Positions 41,187-52,054 of a stretch of 64,000 nucleotides of DNA are shown piece after piece. Each line of letters opens with the position of its first letter. The first letter of the stretch is position 1. Made by a program: the position numbers and the translations under genes. The notes under the pieces are model-generated. The model searched no databases. It had not been told where the DNA came from and was given only the letters and a program-made list of their open reading frames with translations. Source of the DNA: Gliomastix tumulicola (Eukaryota > Ascomycota > Sordariomycetes > Hypocreales > Bionectriaceae); assembly GCA_001599755.1 (NCBI GenBank), contig BCHX01000003.1, positions 62,001 to 126,000 on the forward strand. Reading direction: 5' to 3'.

Positions 41187-43462
41187 TCAGGCAGTCCCAT
41201 TCTGGTACACGCCCTCCCAGCGCACCTCGACATCCCCAACCTTGCCCCTCAGCGTGGCGATCTCGCCCTCGAGCTCCTCGCGGTTCCGGCTGAGGGCAGA
41301 GACCTCCTCGAAGCGGCGGCGTTTGGTGGCGACCTGCGTCATCTGCTCGACCATGAAGAGCTGCTCCTCGAGGATGACGAGGCGCTCGCGGAGCTCCTTC
41401 TCCTCGGTCTCGAGCTGGCTGACGACCGTGCTGGCGCCGTCGTCGGTGTCGCTGGGCGGCGGGTGGTGGCCGTTGCCGTTGCCGTTGAGGTGTTGGCGCG
41501 GGGCTTTGGCGGACGAGTCCGAGTCGGAGGCGAACTCGGCGTGGCGGAGGTTAGATGGGTGGAGGAGGTGCGTGCTGCCGTTGCTGCTATGTTGTGATGA
41601 TGCCAGGAGCCGGGAGGTTCGGGAGGAGGAGGAGGAGCTGGAGCGGAGGAGTTGCGGGAGGCTCTTCAGGGGCAGCATGTTGGTGTGGAGGAAACCGCTC
41701 GCGTACGTATACACGGCCATCTGCAGCCTCTTCTGGCCAGCTCCCTCGGCGGGGAGGTCGCGGATGCGCTTGGCGGCGGCGCCGTACTTGGCAAAGGCGT
41801 CGACGAGGCGCTTGCGCATCTTGGCAGCCTCCTGGATCTGCGCGTGGGTGGGCGGCGGCCGGCTGAGGTCGACGCCGCCGCCGGGCGCATCGCTCTTCTC
41901 GGGCTGGAGGGCGAGGAGGGCGCGGTGGAAGGAGGGGAGGAGCTGTATGATGCCGCGCTGGAACTGGCAGAGGGTCTCGTAGGCACGCTGGTCGGGCGGC
42001 TTGTGCTGGAGGGAGGAGGCGAACTCGCGGCTAGCAAAGATGGTGTGGCTGCAGTCGCGGCACATGCGGATGTCGATGCTGAGTTGGTCTGGGGATGTCG
42101 AGGAGGGTGGTTTCTCTGTGTTGTGATTTGTTTGTTCTGTCTGGTCAGCCTTTTTATGGTAAGACAGTGAGCGGGAAGGACAACAGACGTACCGTTGTTG
42201 ACATTAAGGCCTACTTCCGAGGAGCACCCCGTCTGGGGGTCTGCGCAGACCACCTTGCCGCATATCCGGCAGTGATGCCTCCTAAATGTCCACGACCCGA
42301 ACTCCTGCTGGCAAAAGGGACATCTGGCCACCTCGTTGTCGTCCTCCCATGTCACCACCGTCTGCTCCAGCATCTTCCTCTGGTTCTTTTGCGCGGACAT
42401 GGGATTCAATAGAGAGCCGGTGTTGGAGCTGGCGAGCAGCTTCTCCGGGGGATTGGCCAGCAGCCGCGTCAGCTTCGTCAGACGCTTCTCCAACCTCGAC
42501 ACCTCCAGCGTATTCCTCTCGACCCTCTTCCTCCTGATCTCGGTGAAGGCAGAGGTGTGGTCCACGACGTGGCCGCTATGGTCGTTGTAGCCCTCCCGCG
42601 ACTTGTAGCACGTCTCGCACACCCGCGCCCAGTATCCCCTCACGGGCTCGTGCTGCGCGCTGCGGCTGAGCTTCATCTGATACATGGTATGCTCCTCGCA
42701 GAACAGCTTCCCGCAGTGCCGGCAGTTGATGCTGCCCACGATGGGGCCCAGGCTCTTCCGGCACGTCGGGTCCGTGCAGTAGTCGTCGCTCGTCGTGCGC
42801 TGCCAGTGCTTCCTGGTGATCAGCTCGTCCGGGTCGACCGGCGCCTCTGCTGGCGCCTTGCTAGCGGTCGCTACGGATGCCGTCGAGGCGCTGTGTTGGT
42901 GTTGGTGGTGGTGGTGAGGGGGTGGCGCGACGGGTGTCGACTCGTTCGACTCGAAGACGTCGAGGCCTCGTAGTTTCTGGTGGATTAGGGAGAGCGGCTG
43001 GAAGCGCTTGGCCTTGGAGACCTGCTTGTCGAACCACGTCTTGACTTCGTCCTGCTCCTCCTCTGGTAGTTCCTGGTGGTTGTCGTCGATGTGCCGGTTC
43101 AATTGTAAGAGCGTAACCTGAGTCCGTCAGCCCTGATCTCCTCCAGACCGCCACGACTTGGAAGTATCGCAACTTACCATTTCCTCGTTACATATGGGAC
43201 ACACCAGCATCGACGAATCGACCCCCGGCCCCTTGCTCTGTGCGCCGACACTGATCATATCCCCCAGGCCCTGCCCCAGGTCCGTCAGGCTGCTGCTCCC
43301 TCCTGTCGCCGGCACAGACACCGACGACGACTCGATCGAAACCGTGCTCTCGGACCGCGGAGGGAACGGGCTAGCGGCGCGAGGCGAAGGTGAGGCCTGC
43401 GGAGGGGCCAATCCCTTGCCGTTGCCCAGGATGCGGCCGCCTCCCAGCTTGCGTCCGGACAT
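41187..43462 (-). CDS. FYVE-domain endosomal tethering protein (Vac1/Pep7, rabenosyn-5 homologue)
   Basis: Exons are 43178-43462, 42193-43117 and 41187-42115, giving 712 residues. Both introns are GT-AG and in frame. A Ser-rich N-terminus is followed by a C2H2 finger, CPICNEEM split by intron 1 and completed by LLQLNRHIDDNH. An atypical FYVE-like zinc module comes next (CTDPTCRKSL to INCRHCGKLFCEEH), then the true FYVE domain with RCPFCQQEFGSWTFRRHHCRICG and the final CRDC. The C-terminal half has heptad-like segments (LETEEKELRERLVILEEQL) that bind Rab GTPases in homologues. It works at endosomes, binding PI3P and linking Rab5/Vps21, Vps45 and the syntaxin for vacuolar protein sorting. The domain order is the same as in yeast Pep7. 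It is head-to-head with met8. Confidence 0.92.
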
Positions 43463-43952
43463 TGTGGCGGCGTTGTCTCCGTCGAGGAGGGATGGCGCTT
43501 GTGTCTGCGTGGACGGTCTGTCTTCGGCTCGCTCAATACCATCGGCGGAGAGGGAGGAATGTGTAAAGAAAAAAAAAAGGCGACGCAGTGGCGAACTCTC
43601 CGGACGAGACGACCTGCCCTGGTCGAACTGCGCCTCGAGCTGCAGGTCGGATTGGAATGGGATGGTGGTGGAGGCAAAGCAAAGGGCCTGGACTGTCGGG
43701 GCGCAAGGCTGGAAGCGCCCGAAGCCACAGGGTCGGGTGGAGGGGGGGGTTCCTGCAGGGGTGTTTGGTAGGGAGATACTGGTGTTCACATGCAAAACTG
43801 GTGGCTGGTGAGGTCCTGCGTTAAGCCACTGACGTTTGCATCTTATCGGGCTGCTTATCGCCGAGCTAGCTCCAGTGTCACCTCTTTTTTTTGGTCTTCT
43901 CGAACCTCCCCCGTCGTCATCACGCAGCAAACCACAGATCAGCTACGGAAAA
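43463..43952. promoter_or_regulatory. Divergent promoter of the Vac1-like and met8 genes
   Basis: 490 bases between the two start codons. An A-run at about 43568-43577 and a T-run near 43884-43892 flank the middle. No further motif is recognised. Confidence 0.5.
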
Positions 43953-44865
43953 ATGGCGAGGAAATTCCCAGAGGTGCAGCCGGGGGGCAGTCTTATCCTG
44001 GCATGGCAGATCAAGGACAAGAAAGTCCTCGTCGTCGGCGGCGGTGAGGTGAGACACCCCCTTGATTCCACCCGTCAGGCAGCATCCCCGACCAATTATC
44101 TAACAAGAGACAACCAAATCTAGGTAGCCGCAGGCCGAATCCTCAACTGTCTCAACGCCGATGCGAATGTCCACGTCGTATGCCCGGCCTCCGGCCTCAA
44201 CGAAGAAGTCAAATACCGCCGCGATCAGGGGCAGATCACCCACACCGACCGTGTCTTCGAGCCCGATGACCTAGACGGCGCCGAGATGGTCCTCGTCGCC
44301 GTGGACGACCCCGCGGCGTCGACGGCCATCTACAAGTTGTGCAAGGAGCGCAAAATCCCGGCCAATATTGCCGATGTACCACCAGAGTGCGACTTCTACT
44401 TCGGGAGCGTACACCGAGACGGGCCGTTGCAAATCATGGTCAGCACCAACGGCAAGGGACCGAGGATAGCGGCACTCATCAGGAGATACATCGCGAAAGC
44501 GCTGCCACCGAACGCGGGTAATGCTATCGAGGCGATCGGGAGGCTGAGGGTGAAGCTGCGAGATGTAGCTCCGGCTCCGGAGGCTAGTCCCAAGAGGATG
44601 GGCTGGTGAGTTTTCCGAAGACTGTCTGTCGATCATGGGCATGCGTCGTACTAACAAATTACCCAGGATGACAAAGGTCAGTGACACATACAAGTGGGAG
44701 GAGATGTGCCAGCTCACGGACGAGGACATGGAGAATCTTCTCCTCTTCTACCCGGCGAACAAGGTACCGTCGATGGCAGCGCTACATGCTCTGCGGAAGA
44801 ACCCGCCTACCTCCTCGGACTCGGACGTCTTTGACGGCTCGTTTGGATTCAGTGTTGGCGCATAG
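43953..44865 (+). CDS. met8: Siroheme synthase Met8 (precorrin-2 dehydrogenase/ferrochelatase)
   Basis: Exons are 43953-44048, 44124-44605 and 44667-44865, giving 258 residues against 274 in yeast Met8. The introns (75 and 61 bases) are in frame. The N-terminal NAD-binding domain carries LILAWQIKDKKVLVVGGGEVAAGRIL, the Gly-rich loop of the family. Then come the conserved VAVDDPAASTAIY, IPANIADVPPECDFYFGS and MVSTNGKGPRIAALIRRYI, where the Asp of NIAD is the expected catalytic residue of both reactions. The enzyme oxidises precorrin-2 to sirohydrochlorin and inserts iron. Siroheme is needed by sulfite and nitrite reductases, so the gene supports assimilation of sulfur and nitrogen. The C-terminal helical part contains DTYKWEEMCQL. 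Confidence 0.95.
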
Positions 44866-45237
44866 TGTTTGATTTGAGATATTCTGTCGAAGGCGCTCCG
44901 GGGCGTTTTGTCCTTTCTGCACATTGATTTCGACGGATGATACCAGGCTGCACCATATATATTATACATGCTCTACCTGCCTGGACCCAGCCGGCTGTTG
45001 GATAATATTTGTGAGGGTCCGAGACCCATATACTAGTAGTAGTAGTTTCAGCAAGATACCACGCATATGCGCACGATATATATAGAACGGCTCAGAAATG
45101 CTATGTTTCTTCATCCATCAGGGACTTCCAATAATCTGGCGACACTGTCGGACAGGCAGCTGATCCAAGATCAAAAAGATTGCTCTGGCGGAGGCCAGAA
45201 GACAGAAGATGCCCTCTAGGCGGCAGACAAAAAGGCA
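44866..45237. other. Intergenic region, 370 bases
   Basis: It holds the met8 3' UTR. It includes a short TAGTAGTAGTAGT run near 45033 and an alternating TATATATA at about 45076-45084. It ends at the tRNA terminator. Confidence 0.5.
45229..45233 (-). terminator. RNA polymerase III terminator (T5) of tRNA-Met
   Basis: Five A on the plus strand read as TTTTT on the minus strand, four bases after the tRNA 3' end. Confidence 0.8.
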
Positions 45238-45343
45238 TGGTCCCTGCGAGGCTCGAACTCGCGACCTTCAGATAACTCAAGCTTTGCTCGATCATAGTCG
45301 AAAATATGAGACTGACGTAATAGACCAACTATACGAAGGAACC
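45238..45343 (-). tRNA. Elongator tRNA-Met (CAT) with a 31-base intron
   Basis: The 106-base gene folds as a cloverleaf. The acceptor stem GGTTCCT pairs with AGGGACC, followed by discriminator A. The D arm includes the A-box-like stretch after position 8. The anticodon arm TCAGTCTCATA...ATCTGA is the same as in eukaryotic elongator tRNA-Met. The T arm is GCGAG TTCGAGC CTCGC (B box). The intron is 45274-45304, between the base 3' of the anticodon and the next, as usual for nuclear tRNAs. It contains CTATGA, which can pair with the anticodon region. The mature length is 75 before CCA addition. Confidence 0.93.
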
Positions 45344-45739
45344 CTGACGATCCGACAAGCTTGAGTACGATGCTTAAGAGCGTTCGAGAGAGGGAACCGC
45401 AGACGACATCACCAGTTCTCCCACCACGATTCGGGCACTATAAGGAGGCTATAATAAATTCATACAGTAAGTAGCATGACATCGATACTTCTGGAATCCA
45501 TTTGAAATTTTCTCTTGGATTTTAAGGTCAGATAGGTCGGCAGCAACATGCTCTGCTGAAGCTCAAGTAGTACCTTATGATCGCTCTCAGGTCTGTGTGT
45601 GAGACAACTGAGAACCCCACGTACCCGACCCCACTAAACATCAACACAGCGTCCCGAATCAGTGCCATTGTTTTCCTCTGTCACCTTAGCAATCCTCGAT
45701 GCGACAATCCGAAAAACACCCACTTCAAGAAGAAACTTG

Positions 45740-45745
45740 ACGCGT
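45740..45745. promoter_or_regulatory. MCB site ACGCGT, copy 1
   Basis: It lies in the context TTGACGCGTCTGAC, 190 bases upstream of the CENP-L/Fta1 start. It matches the MBF binding core. Confidence 0.4.
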
Positions 45746-45811
45746 CTGACGGCCGATATAGATAGTTCGGACTATCAAGCATTCCCAAGAAGTTTCCGAG
45801 TGCCCATTTCG

Positions 45812-45817
45812 ACGCGT
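45812..45817. promoter_or_regulatory. MCB site ACGCGT, copy 2
   Basis: It lies in the context TCGACGCGTCTCTT, 118 bases upstream of the same start. It shares nine bases (GACGCGTCT) with copy 1. Confidence 0.4.
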
Positions 45818-45929
45818 CTCTTACGGCAATCGCCCCTCGTTGCGTCCCCTCGGGGCCAAAGATGCCCACCATCGAAACATTGACAGCTCGGGACCGAAAC
45901 TACCTGAGCGCAAAGACGACCGATTAGCC

Positions 45930-47204
45930 ATGTCAAGACGCAGCAGCAGGCGCTCCGAGGCCTCGCAGACGTCGAGCGCACGTCGAGCATCCCTGGAGCG
46001 CGAGAACGAGGCCTCGGCCCTCCCACCCTTCTTCAACACCACCTTTTCCACGCACCGCATTTCGCCCCTCTACGTTGGTGCGGATGGGCTCACACCAGCT
46101 CGCCTCGAAATACTGAGCCATAGGCTACGGGACACACTGGTGGGGGACGTCGTGCGCGGGATACAGATCGGACTTGAGTCGAGCGAGACGACGTACGGGC
46201 AGGTCGGGCCGCTGCGAGCGGTCAGGCTGCGCTGGTTCGAGGCGGGCACCATGCTCGGGGACGGCGATGCGACAGAGGAACGCGAGTCGGGCTGGCGCAA
46301 TCTACCGGAGAGCAAGAAGCAGGGACTATGGCTACAAATAAGACACGAGAATGCATCCTACGTCGCGCTCTTGTTACCGGGCACTTCGTCCAAGGAGCAA
46401 GACGCATCTAGATGGAGGATGGCGCCTGGCCAGAGTGTCGCCGGGAATGGCGATGCGCAGTCAGATAAGAGCCACTTCTTGCATCTCCCGCTGGTGCTCT
46501 TCCGGATGCCAGTTGCGCTGAAGAACATCATCTGCGAGTGGCTGTCCACAACCTTCGACTGTCGCGTGAGCAAGCTAGCACTGGGCACCAGGACGATCCT
46601 CGGCGTGTGGGAGGACTGGATACAGCGGATGGGACTGCCAACTACGGGGCCTGACTTCCAGATCCTGCTGGCATTCAACGCTCCGCTCGCTGAGCCAGAT
46701 GCTGGGACGGTCCCCGATTCTGCAGCTGAGGAGGATGAAGACGATACAAAAACAGCCACTGCGTCTGGCCTCCGAACGCTGGACATCACGATCAGGGCAA
46801 AGGACCTCCGTCGCTTCGTACGGGCGGGGAAGGCCATGCCTGCGAGGAGCACTACGGCTGCCTCCAACTCCTGGGACAACGATCCACGAGAGCGCCGCAG
46901 ACTGGCTGGATCCAACGACGACGACGGCTGGGCTTGGCGGGACCAGACTGATAGCCCCCAGACTCAGCCCTTTACGGAAGCTCTGGGCGCCTATCTAGAC
47001 CGTCATCTCGCGCTCAACCTCTTCCACCCTAGCGTCCGCGTCATCCAGGTCTCGTGCAGCGGGTTTGTGCTCGCGCAGAGCCGGGTCAAGGTCGTGCGGC
47101 CTGCGAATGGGATGAGCGATGAGCTATCGCGAGCGGCATGGATGTTTGTCGCCAAGCTTGGGGAGCGTGTGACTGAGGCTGCGCTGCCTACGGTGTTTAC
47201 ATGA
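45930..47204 (+). CDS. Inner kinetochore protein, CENP-L / Fta1 (Sim4 complex) family
   Basis: A single exon of 424 residues. The ATG at 45930 was chosen because the frame's upstream extension contains only a TTG. A Ser/Arg-rich N-terminus precedes FNTTFSTHRISPLYVG, the family's start. Next come RLRDTLVGDVVRGIQIGLE, FLHLPLVLFRMPVALKNIICEWLSTTFDCRVSKL split by helices, LDITIRAKDLRRFVRAGK and a C-terminal LDRHLALNLFHPSVRVIQVSCSGFVL. These match my recollection of the fungal Fta1/CENP-L family, part of the CCAN at centromeres that links CENP-A chromatin to microtubule-binding complexes. An acidic insert (AAEEDEDDTKT) lies near residue 265. Two MCB sites lie just upstream, fitting G1/S expression. 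The assignment is from pattern memory only. Confidence 0.75.
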   Translation: MSRRSSRRSEASQTSSARRASLERENEASALPPFFNTTFSTHRISPLYVGADGLTPARLEILSHRLRDTLVGDVVRGIQIGLESSETTYGQVGPLRAVRLRWFEAGTMLGDGDATEERESGWRNLPESKKQGLWLQIRHENASYVALLLPGTSSKEQDASRWRMAPGQSVAGNGDAQSDKSHFLHLPLVLFRMPVALKNIICEWLSTTFDCRVSKLALGTRTILGVWEDWIQRMGLPTTGPDFQILLAFNAPLAEPDAGTVPDSAAEEDEDDTKTATASGLRTLDITIRAKDLRRFVRAGKAMPARSTTAASNSWDNDPRERRRLAGSNDDDGWAWRDQTDSPQTQPFTEALGAYLDRHLALNLFHPSVRVIQVSCSGFVLAQSRVKVVRPANGMSDELSRAAWMFVAKLGERVTEAALPTVFT

Positions 47205-47778
47205 GACACAATGATGGACTTTAACCAACCTTCCTCGTCTCAACTATCGACAGCAACCTACAACCTGCCGTCTTGCATCATCCCATTCTCTAAATGGAAA
47301 GAAAGCAAGAACGCCGCGGGAGAAATCATTAGGGACCAAGCGAAGCTTAGGGGCCTTTGCCCCACGATCCTCACCACCCATATCGGCGCCCACAATTAAT
47401 GCCAGGATTTGGGGTCAGGGATTGCATCATAACGGCGACCAAGGATGTCACATTGTAGATGCACTGCACTGCGCATCTCGATCCGGGGTCCCGTGTGCCA
47501 GGATATCATCACCAGGAGCCCATCCCCCATGCGCCATGGCTCTGATGAGGCTCAGCCGCCCAATAATCTCGACGCGCTTGAGGAGCTCTCCTCCGGACGG
47601 TGTGGGATGCGACGGTACCAACGTCATGGCCTCCAGTGGCCTCCGTGGGATATAAAGCAGGCGGCGCGTTGAAGCTTCAAGCCGGAAAGCAATCAATCAA
47701 TCAAGCGAGCGAGCGAGCAAGAATCCAAGGACGAAACACTTTATTCCCAACCGAACTACAGCAAAAGCACAAGACAGA
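47205..47778. promoter_or_regulatory. Promoter and leader of the CON-6 gene
   Basis: It contains a TATA box, TATAAAG, at 47651-47657, 122 bases before the ATG. The leader has tandem tetranucleotides, (ATCA)3 followed by (AGCG)3, at about 47691-47718. A strong TATA box fits a gene that is induced in development. Confidence 0.6.
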
Positions 47779-48103
47779 ATGGCGTCCGCAGGCAGCAAGT
47801 CCGTCATCTCCGACGACATGCAGGAGCTCACCCAGGGCAAGGAGACCATCTCCAACTCCATCCAGGGCCACAAGGCGAACCTGTCCAACCCGAGTATGCA
47901 CCATTCCCTCTCTCCTAGCCTAGGCCGCTGCCATCCGAGAATCAGACGCTGACCAGACCTGCACAGACACGAGCGAGCAGAGCAAGAAGAATAGCGAGCA
48001 GGTGATCGAGTCCATGGGCGGCGATGTCAACCACTTTGGCGGCGAGGACAAGCCGCACAGCAAGAACGCGGCGGATAAGCTGGAGGGCAGTCGCGTCGTG
48101 TAG
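47779..48103 (+). CDS. Conidiation-specific protein 6 (CON-6) family
   Basis: Exons are 47779-47893 and 47967-48103, giving 83 residues. The 73-base intron has GTATGC and CACAG ends. It is a small hydrophilic protein without Cys or a membrane segment. The CON-6 signature GHKANLSNPNTSEQSKKNSEQVIE spans the splice site at the Asn of NPNTS. Family members, first described in Neurospora, accumulate late in conidiation and in free conidia and disappear on germination. They resemble hydrophilins. Many family members have two copies of the ANxxNPxxS repeat, but here only one full copy is seen. The TATA box and repeat-rich leader upstream are listed separately. Confidence 0.88.
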
Positions 48104-48358
48104 ATGCTATCTCAATGCGGAATTGATGTATTATATTATATACACTCAGCTACAAGCTATGATGAGGATTTTACCTGAGAGACGTTCTGTTCCCACTCGC
48201 GATGGCACGTAGCTGGAGCGGCAGGATTAATTATCTCCCCCCTGCATTCCCCAGAGTCTTTATGAGGTGTAGCCCCTCTTCAGCCGCAGCAGAACACGTA
48301 AACCTTGACCTCACAACCGCGAATCGTCACCGAGTGAGCGTATTGGTATCTCAACGCC

Positions 48359-49110
48359 ATGAAGATTATCGTGACAGGCGCCACGGGGACGGCGGGGCAG
48401 GGCATCGTGAAGGCGTGCCTCGCCGACGATCGCATCACCAGCATCCTGATCCTGACTCGGCGCCCCGTCGGCAAGGAAGTCGAGCAGAATCCCAAGGTCC
48501 AAGTCATTATCCACGAAGACTTCTCAACCTACCCGGACGATCTGATGGCCAAACTCCAAGGTGCCGAAGCCTGCCTCTGGTAAGTAATACACCCCCCCTT
48601 TTTTTACCCCCCTGACACGCCCGACCACTAACACAGCCCAGGGCCATCGGAGGCCGCGTCAACCAATTCAACCACGACAAAGCCCTCGCCCGCAAAGTCG
48701 GCGTCGACTACGCCCTCGCCGGCGCCAAGGCCATGGCCGCCGCGCTCTCCGGGCCGACCCTCTCCGCCACGGGCGGCGGCCACCGCAAGTTCCGCTTCGT
48801 CTTCTGCAGCGGCATGTGGTCCGAGTGGGACCAGTCCCGCAAGCTCTACTTCCTCGAGGACTCGCGCAAGATCAAGGGCGAGATCGAGAGGGCGCTCACC
48901 GAGCTTGCCGAGGCAAATGCGGAGACGTTCGAGGTCTGGATCGCGCGGCCGAGTGGGCTGATTGGGGCAGATGCTGGCCTGCATAAGAGGGTGTTTGGGC
49001 CGCTTTATGGCGGGATCGGGACGGAGCAGCTGGGGAGGGGGATGATTCGGTTAGCGGTGGAGGGGTGGAAGGAGAGGATTGTCGAGAATGGGGATTTGCT
49101 GAAGATGTAG
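48359..49110 (+). CDS. NAD(P)-binding Rossmann protein (atypical SDR, HTATIP2-like)
   Basis: Exons are 48359-48579 and 48642-49110, giving 229 residues. The 62-base intron has a GTAAGT donor and a CAG acceptor chosen by frame. The N-terminus MKIIVTGATGTAGQGIVKACL holds the GxxGxxG nucleotide-binding loop, followed by ILTRRPVG and acidic residues of the second strand. Later FRFVFCSGMWSEW and IARPSGLIG are typical of the NmrA/HTATIP2-like atypical short-chain dehydrogenases, which often lack the YxxxK catalytic pair. None is clear here. It may be a redox sensor or an enzyme of unknown substrate. It starts 255 bases after the CON-6 stop on the same strand. No functional link is evident. Confidence 0.78.
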
Positions 49111-49648
49111 AGGGGTGGTCGTCAGGGGTGATCGTAAAGTGAGAAAGAGAGGGGGACTGAGGGCAGGAGGCGTAGGCGAGGATGATGACAGGTGCAACAT
49201 GTTGGACTATCCACGCCAGTCATCTCTGTGGACTGGCTGGAAGTTCCGGAGTCGATCTTGCAGGTCGTCAAACATCGCGTGACTGGTTTTCGATTCTACC
49301 GACCTGGGGACAGACCGAACCGACCCTAGGATGTGAACTATCCAGGACGGAGCGAAGGATACGACCTTATCTAGCCACCATGCAGGTAGTCATTTAGTGC
49401 AGGGTGATGACTCGTGCCTACGCCGATTTATTTTCTTGCTATCATGTTCTTTGTGTATGGTGTATGCTAAAAGTCTCGCTACTGCAAAGTTTCATAACTA
49501 CATGAAACGGCGACAGGCTCTTCGTGGAGAATCCAGTCAATCGATTCTCCGGACCAAAGGTTAGGGACGCGGTATCAAGTGATACTAGTCCTGCTCTTGC
49601 CGTTGCTTTAATAAAATAAATAGCAGGAGTCATTCAGAAACATACCGA

Positions 49649-50125
49649 CTAGCATTCCCCCGTGGCTATAAGAGGCCAAGAGAAGTCATGGATACGCATT
49701 ACCGATCGTCCCATAAGGACGATGCCCACCTTGAGCACTAGCTGGAACAATGCTTGATAGAAGTGGAAGTGAACCCTAAAGCTAAGGGTCCGTTTGCGAC
49801 TAAAGCTAGTCATCATATAGGTCAGAGGAAGCTGCAGCCGTGTTGAAAGAAAGGTGACATCCATGATCGATGAAGCGAGACCTAGAGCACTCAGTAAAGG
49901 ATGTTGCTTCATCTCTCTCTAAATTTCTTCGTGATCTATGGGAAGAACCGTTGGCCTTGGCTCGCTCAGTAAAGGTCGAATAGGAACGCTTGAATCGAAA
50001 AGTGTCTCGACAGAAATTTGGTTGGTAGCCGTATCTTTCGCGACAGCCGCGTCCCAAGGTGTTAGGGTTAAGAGCTCTATCATCCCTTGTGTAGAATATC
50101 TATAGCAAGATGTCTTGACGGTCAT
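49649..50125 (-). pseudogene. Relic coding sequence, possibly from an NLR-type (NB-ARC) protein
   Basis: One minus-strand frame runs from 50125 to 49649, interrupted only by a TAG at 49919-49921. It reads ELLTLTPWDAAVAKD early on, and after the stop REMKQHPLLSALG. The phrase (HPLLxALG before a Leu-rich stretch) resembles the end of NB-ARC/NACHT modules of fungal NOD-like receptors. No start, intron or flanking domains can be seen. The assignment is a weak recollection. That it is disabled coding DNA is somewhat better supported. Confidence 0.2.
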
Positions 50126-52037
50126 AGATCAGACGATTGTCAGAATGTAGGACCGTCCTTTGCGTGCGTCTGGTCTGGTTTCCTGACTGACTGGATTAGG
50201 GCCGTGGAAAGTTTCAATGTTCATATGGAATATTGGGGAGCGTAACTTGTCCAAATAGGACTCTGTATTTTCTGTTAGAGAGACCTGCCATGTACTTTAC
50301 TGTTATGGAGGCAAGTCGGACACTTGGGGAGCATTCGGTGTCAGAAAGATCGTCAGAGAGTCTCGGGATATGGCACTGTTTCAACGGATGTGGCTGGTAC
50401 CGTGAACAGCAGCAGAGAGTAGTGAATATTCTAGGGCAAAGGGAATACTCGATATGGTGTAAATTGATGATGAAAAGGAGAAGAAGAAAAAAGATCAAAA
50501 AGGATTTCGCTGCTCCTTAGATGTCGGGATTTGCATCTCACAATTTTGGTGGGAGGAGTTCCGGAGGCATCGAAGACGGTGCAGCACGCGTCAGCAGACA
50601 TCTTGACACGTGAAAGATAGTAACGCAACTATTGTTTCACGTCCTGCCCTCGGCATCTGCTTATCTGCACCATTTCTGGCACTTTGTTGCCGTCCATTTT
50701 CGTGTCATGCTGACATCGGATCCGGGTGGCCGGCGCTAGAATATGCAGGAGAGCGCCACGCAAGCTGCCTTATTCTCGTCGGTGTGTCTCACTTTGCATG
50801 TGAAAAGAAGATTCCGACCTTGGCGCACTTCGGGAGGCCAGATCTGGGCGGTGGGAAAGCGGCAAGTAGATGAATCGGGATGATCGGGTCAGGGCAATGT
50901 CGTGATATTGTGTGTGTAGAGCATACCAGGGGTGTAGCAAGATCTTCAGAGCTCCATCCACCGAGGCAAGGATCAGGGCACATGCGAGCGAATTCATGTA
51001 GAATACGACCAAATTGATCCAACATTCTCTCTCTAACAGCGCGGGTAGGGCGTCGAGTGTGCGATGCCCAGATGATGCCCAGCTGACGCGCCATCACGAT
51101 TCCATCACCGTGCAGCTGACCCAAGACATGCAGAGGGAAAACAGCTACAGCGACCTTCCCGAAACAAACGCCCAGCAAAAGCCCCTAAGGTGCGGGGTGC
51201 GTCGTTAGCACTGCCTAGTGCGTCTTGACACTCGTCCCATGAGTAAGAAGGACGCTGCCTTAGCGGGTGTCACTGCTCCGTACCCCAGACCTGAGTAATT
51301 CCCCTCACCCACGAAGGCACGAGCACCACCCATGTTGACAGCAGATCCTGCCCTCTGCAGCTAGAACCTCCGGTAGCGGTTTTCGTAGGGCGTATTGGCA
51401 AAAGACCGTGTGAGTTGGCGATGCTGATGATCGCAATGGCTGTTCTAAATAACTGACTGCTCTTATCTAGGATCTTTCTCATATCCAGCAACCCCCCTTG
51501 GCGACTTGGCTCGCACCGACTTGCCCGGCGAGGGTGCCTGGCGATCCATCTCCGTGTGAGATAAATCAAAATATTGGACGGTTTGGGGAAGCTGAGAAGC
51601 GCGAGGACGGACCTCTGGACCGAAGCAGCAGCAGAAGGATGCCGATGCCTGCCCACCAGGCGCCAATGCGGCCTTCGTTTTCGTGCTGTTTCTCCACAGA
51701 CCTGGTCACATTCTCAATACCGAACCCATCAGAACGCCCGTGCGTCCTCCCAAAGGACTCCTTGACTTCCCTGTCACGACCGCCCAGGCAGGGCAGGACG
51801 GTAGTACCGGCACTGAGCACACTCTCTTCGTCCCCTTTCCCTCCCTCTTCTTCCCCACGTTATGGCGTCGGAGATCTGGGGGCGCTAGTTTAAGCAGCTA
51901 CTCGCGCGCGCGGGCAGGGCGGTGAAAAGGCACCATCTTCTCTGGGAATGGACGAGAAGGGCCGAATGATGCCGTTCCTCTTTTCGTTTCTTTTTTGCCT
52001 TGATTTCTTGGAGCTTGGGGGCTGGGCGCTGAGCCCG

Positions 52038-52054
52038 CACACACACACACACAC
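52038..52054. repeat. (CA)8 microsatellite
   Basis: Seventeen bases of alternating CA in the cutinase upstream region. Confidence 0.9.

Larger units (their letters stand above)
45344..45929. promoter_or_regulatory. Upstream region of tRNA-Met (minus) and the CENP-L gene (plus)
   Basis: 585 bases. Two copies of GACGCGTCT, each with the MCB core ACGCGT, lie at 45739-45747 and 45811-45819, i.e. 190 and 118 bases before the kinetochore gene ATG. Nothing else is recognised. Confidence 0.5.

Noticed and set aside
51498..51893. 131-codon plus-strand frame upstream of the cutinase
   Set aside because: Ser/Pro-rich text, with competing frames on both strands and no start context or intron support.
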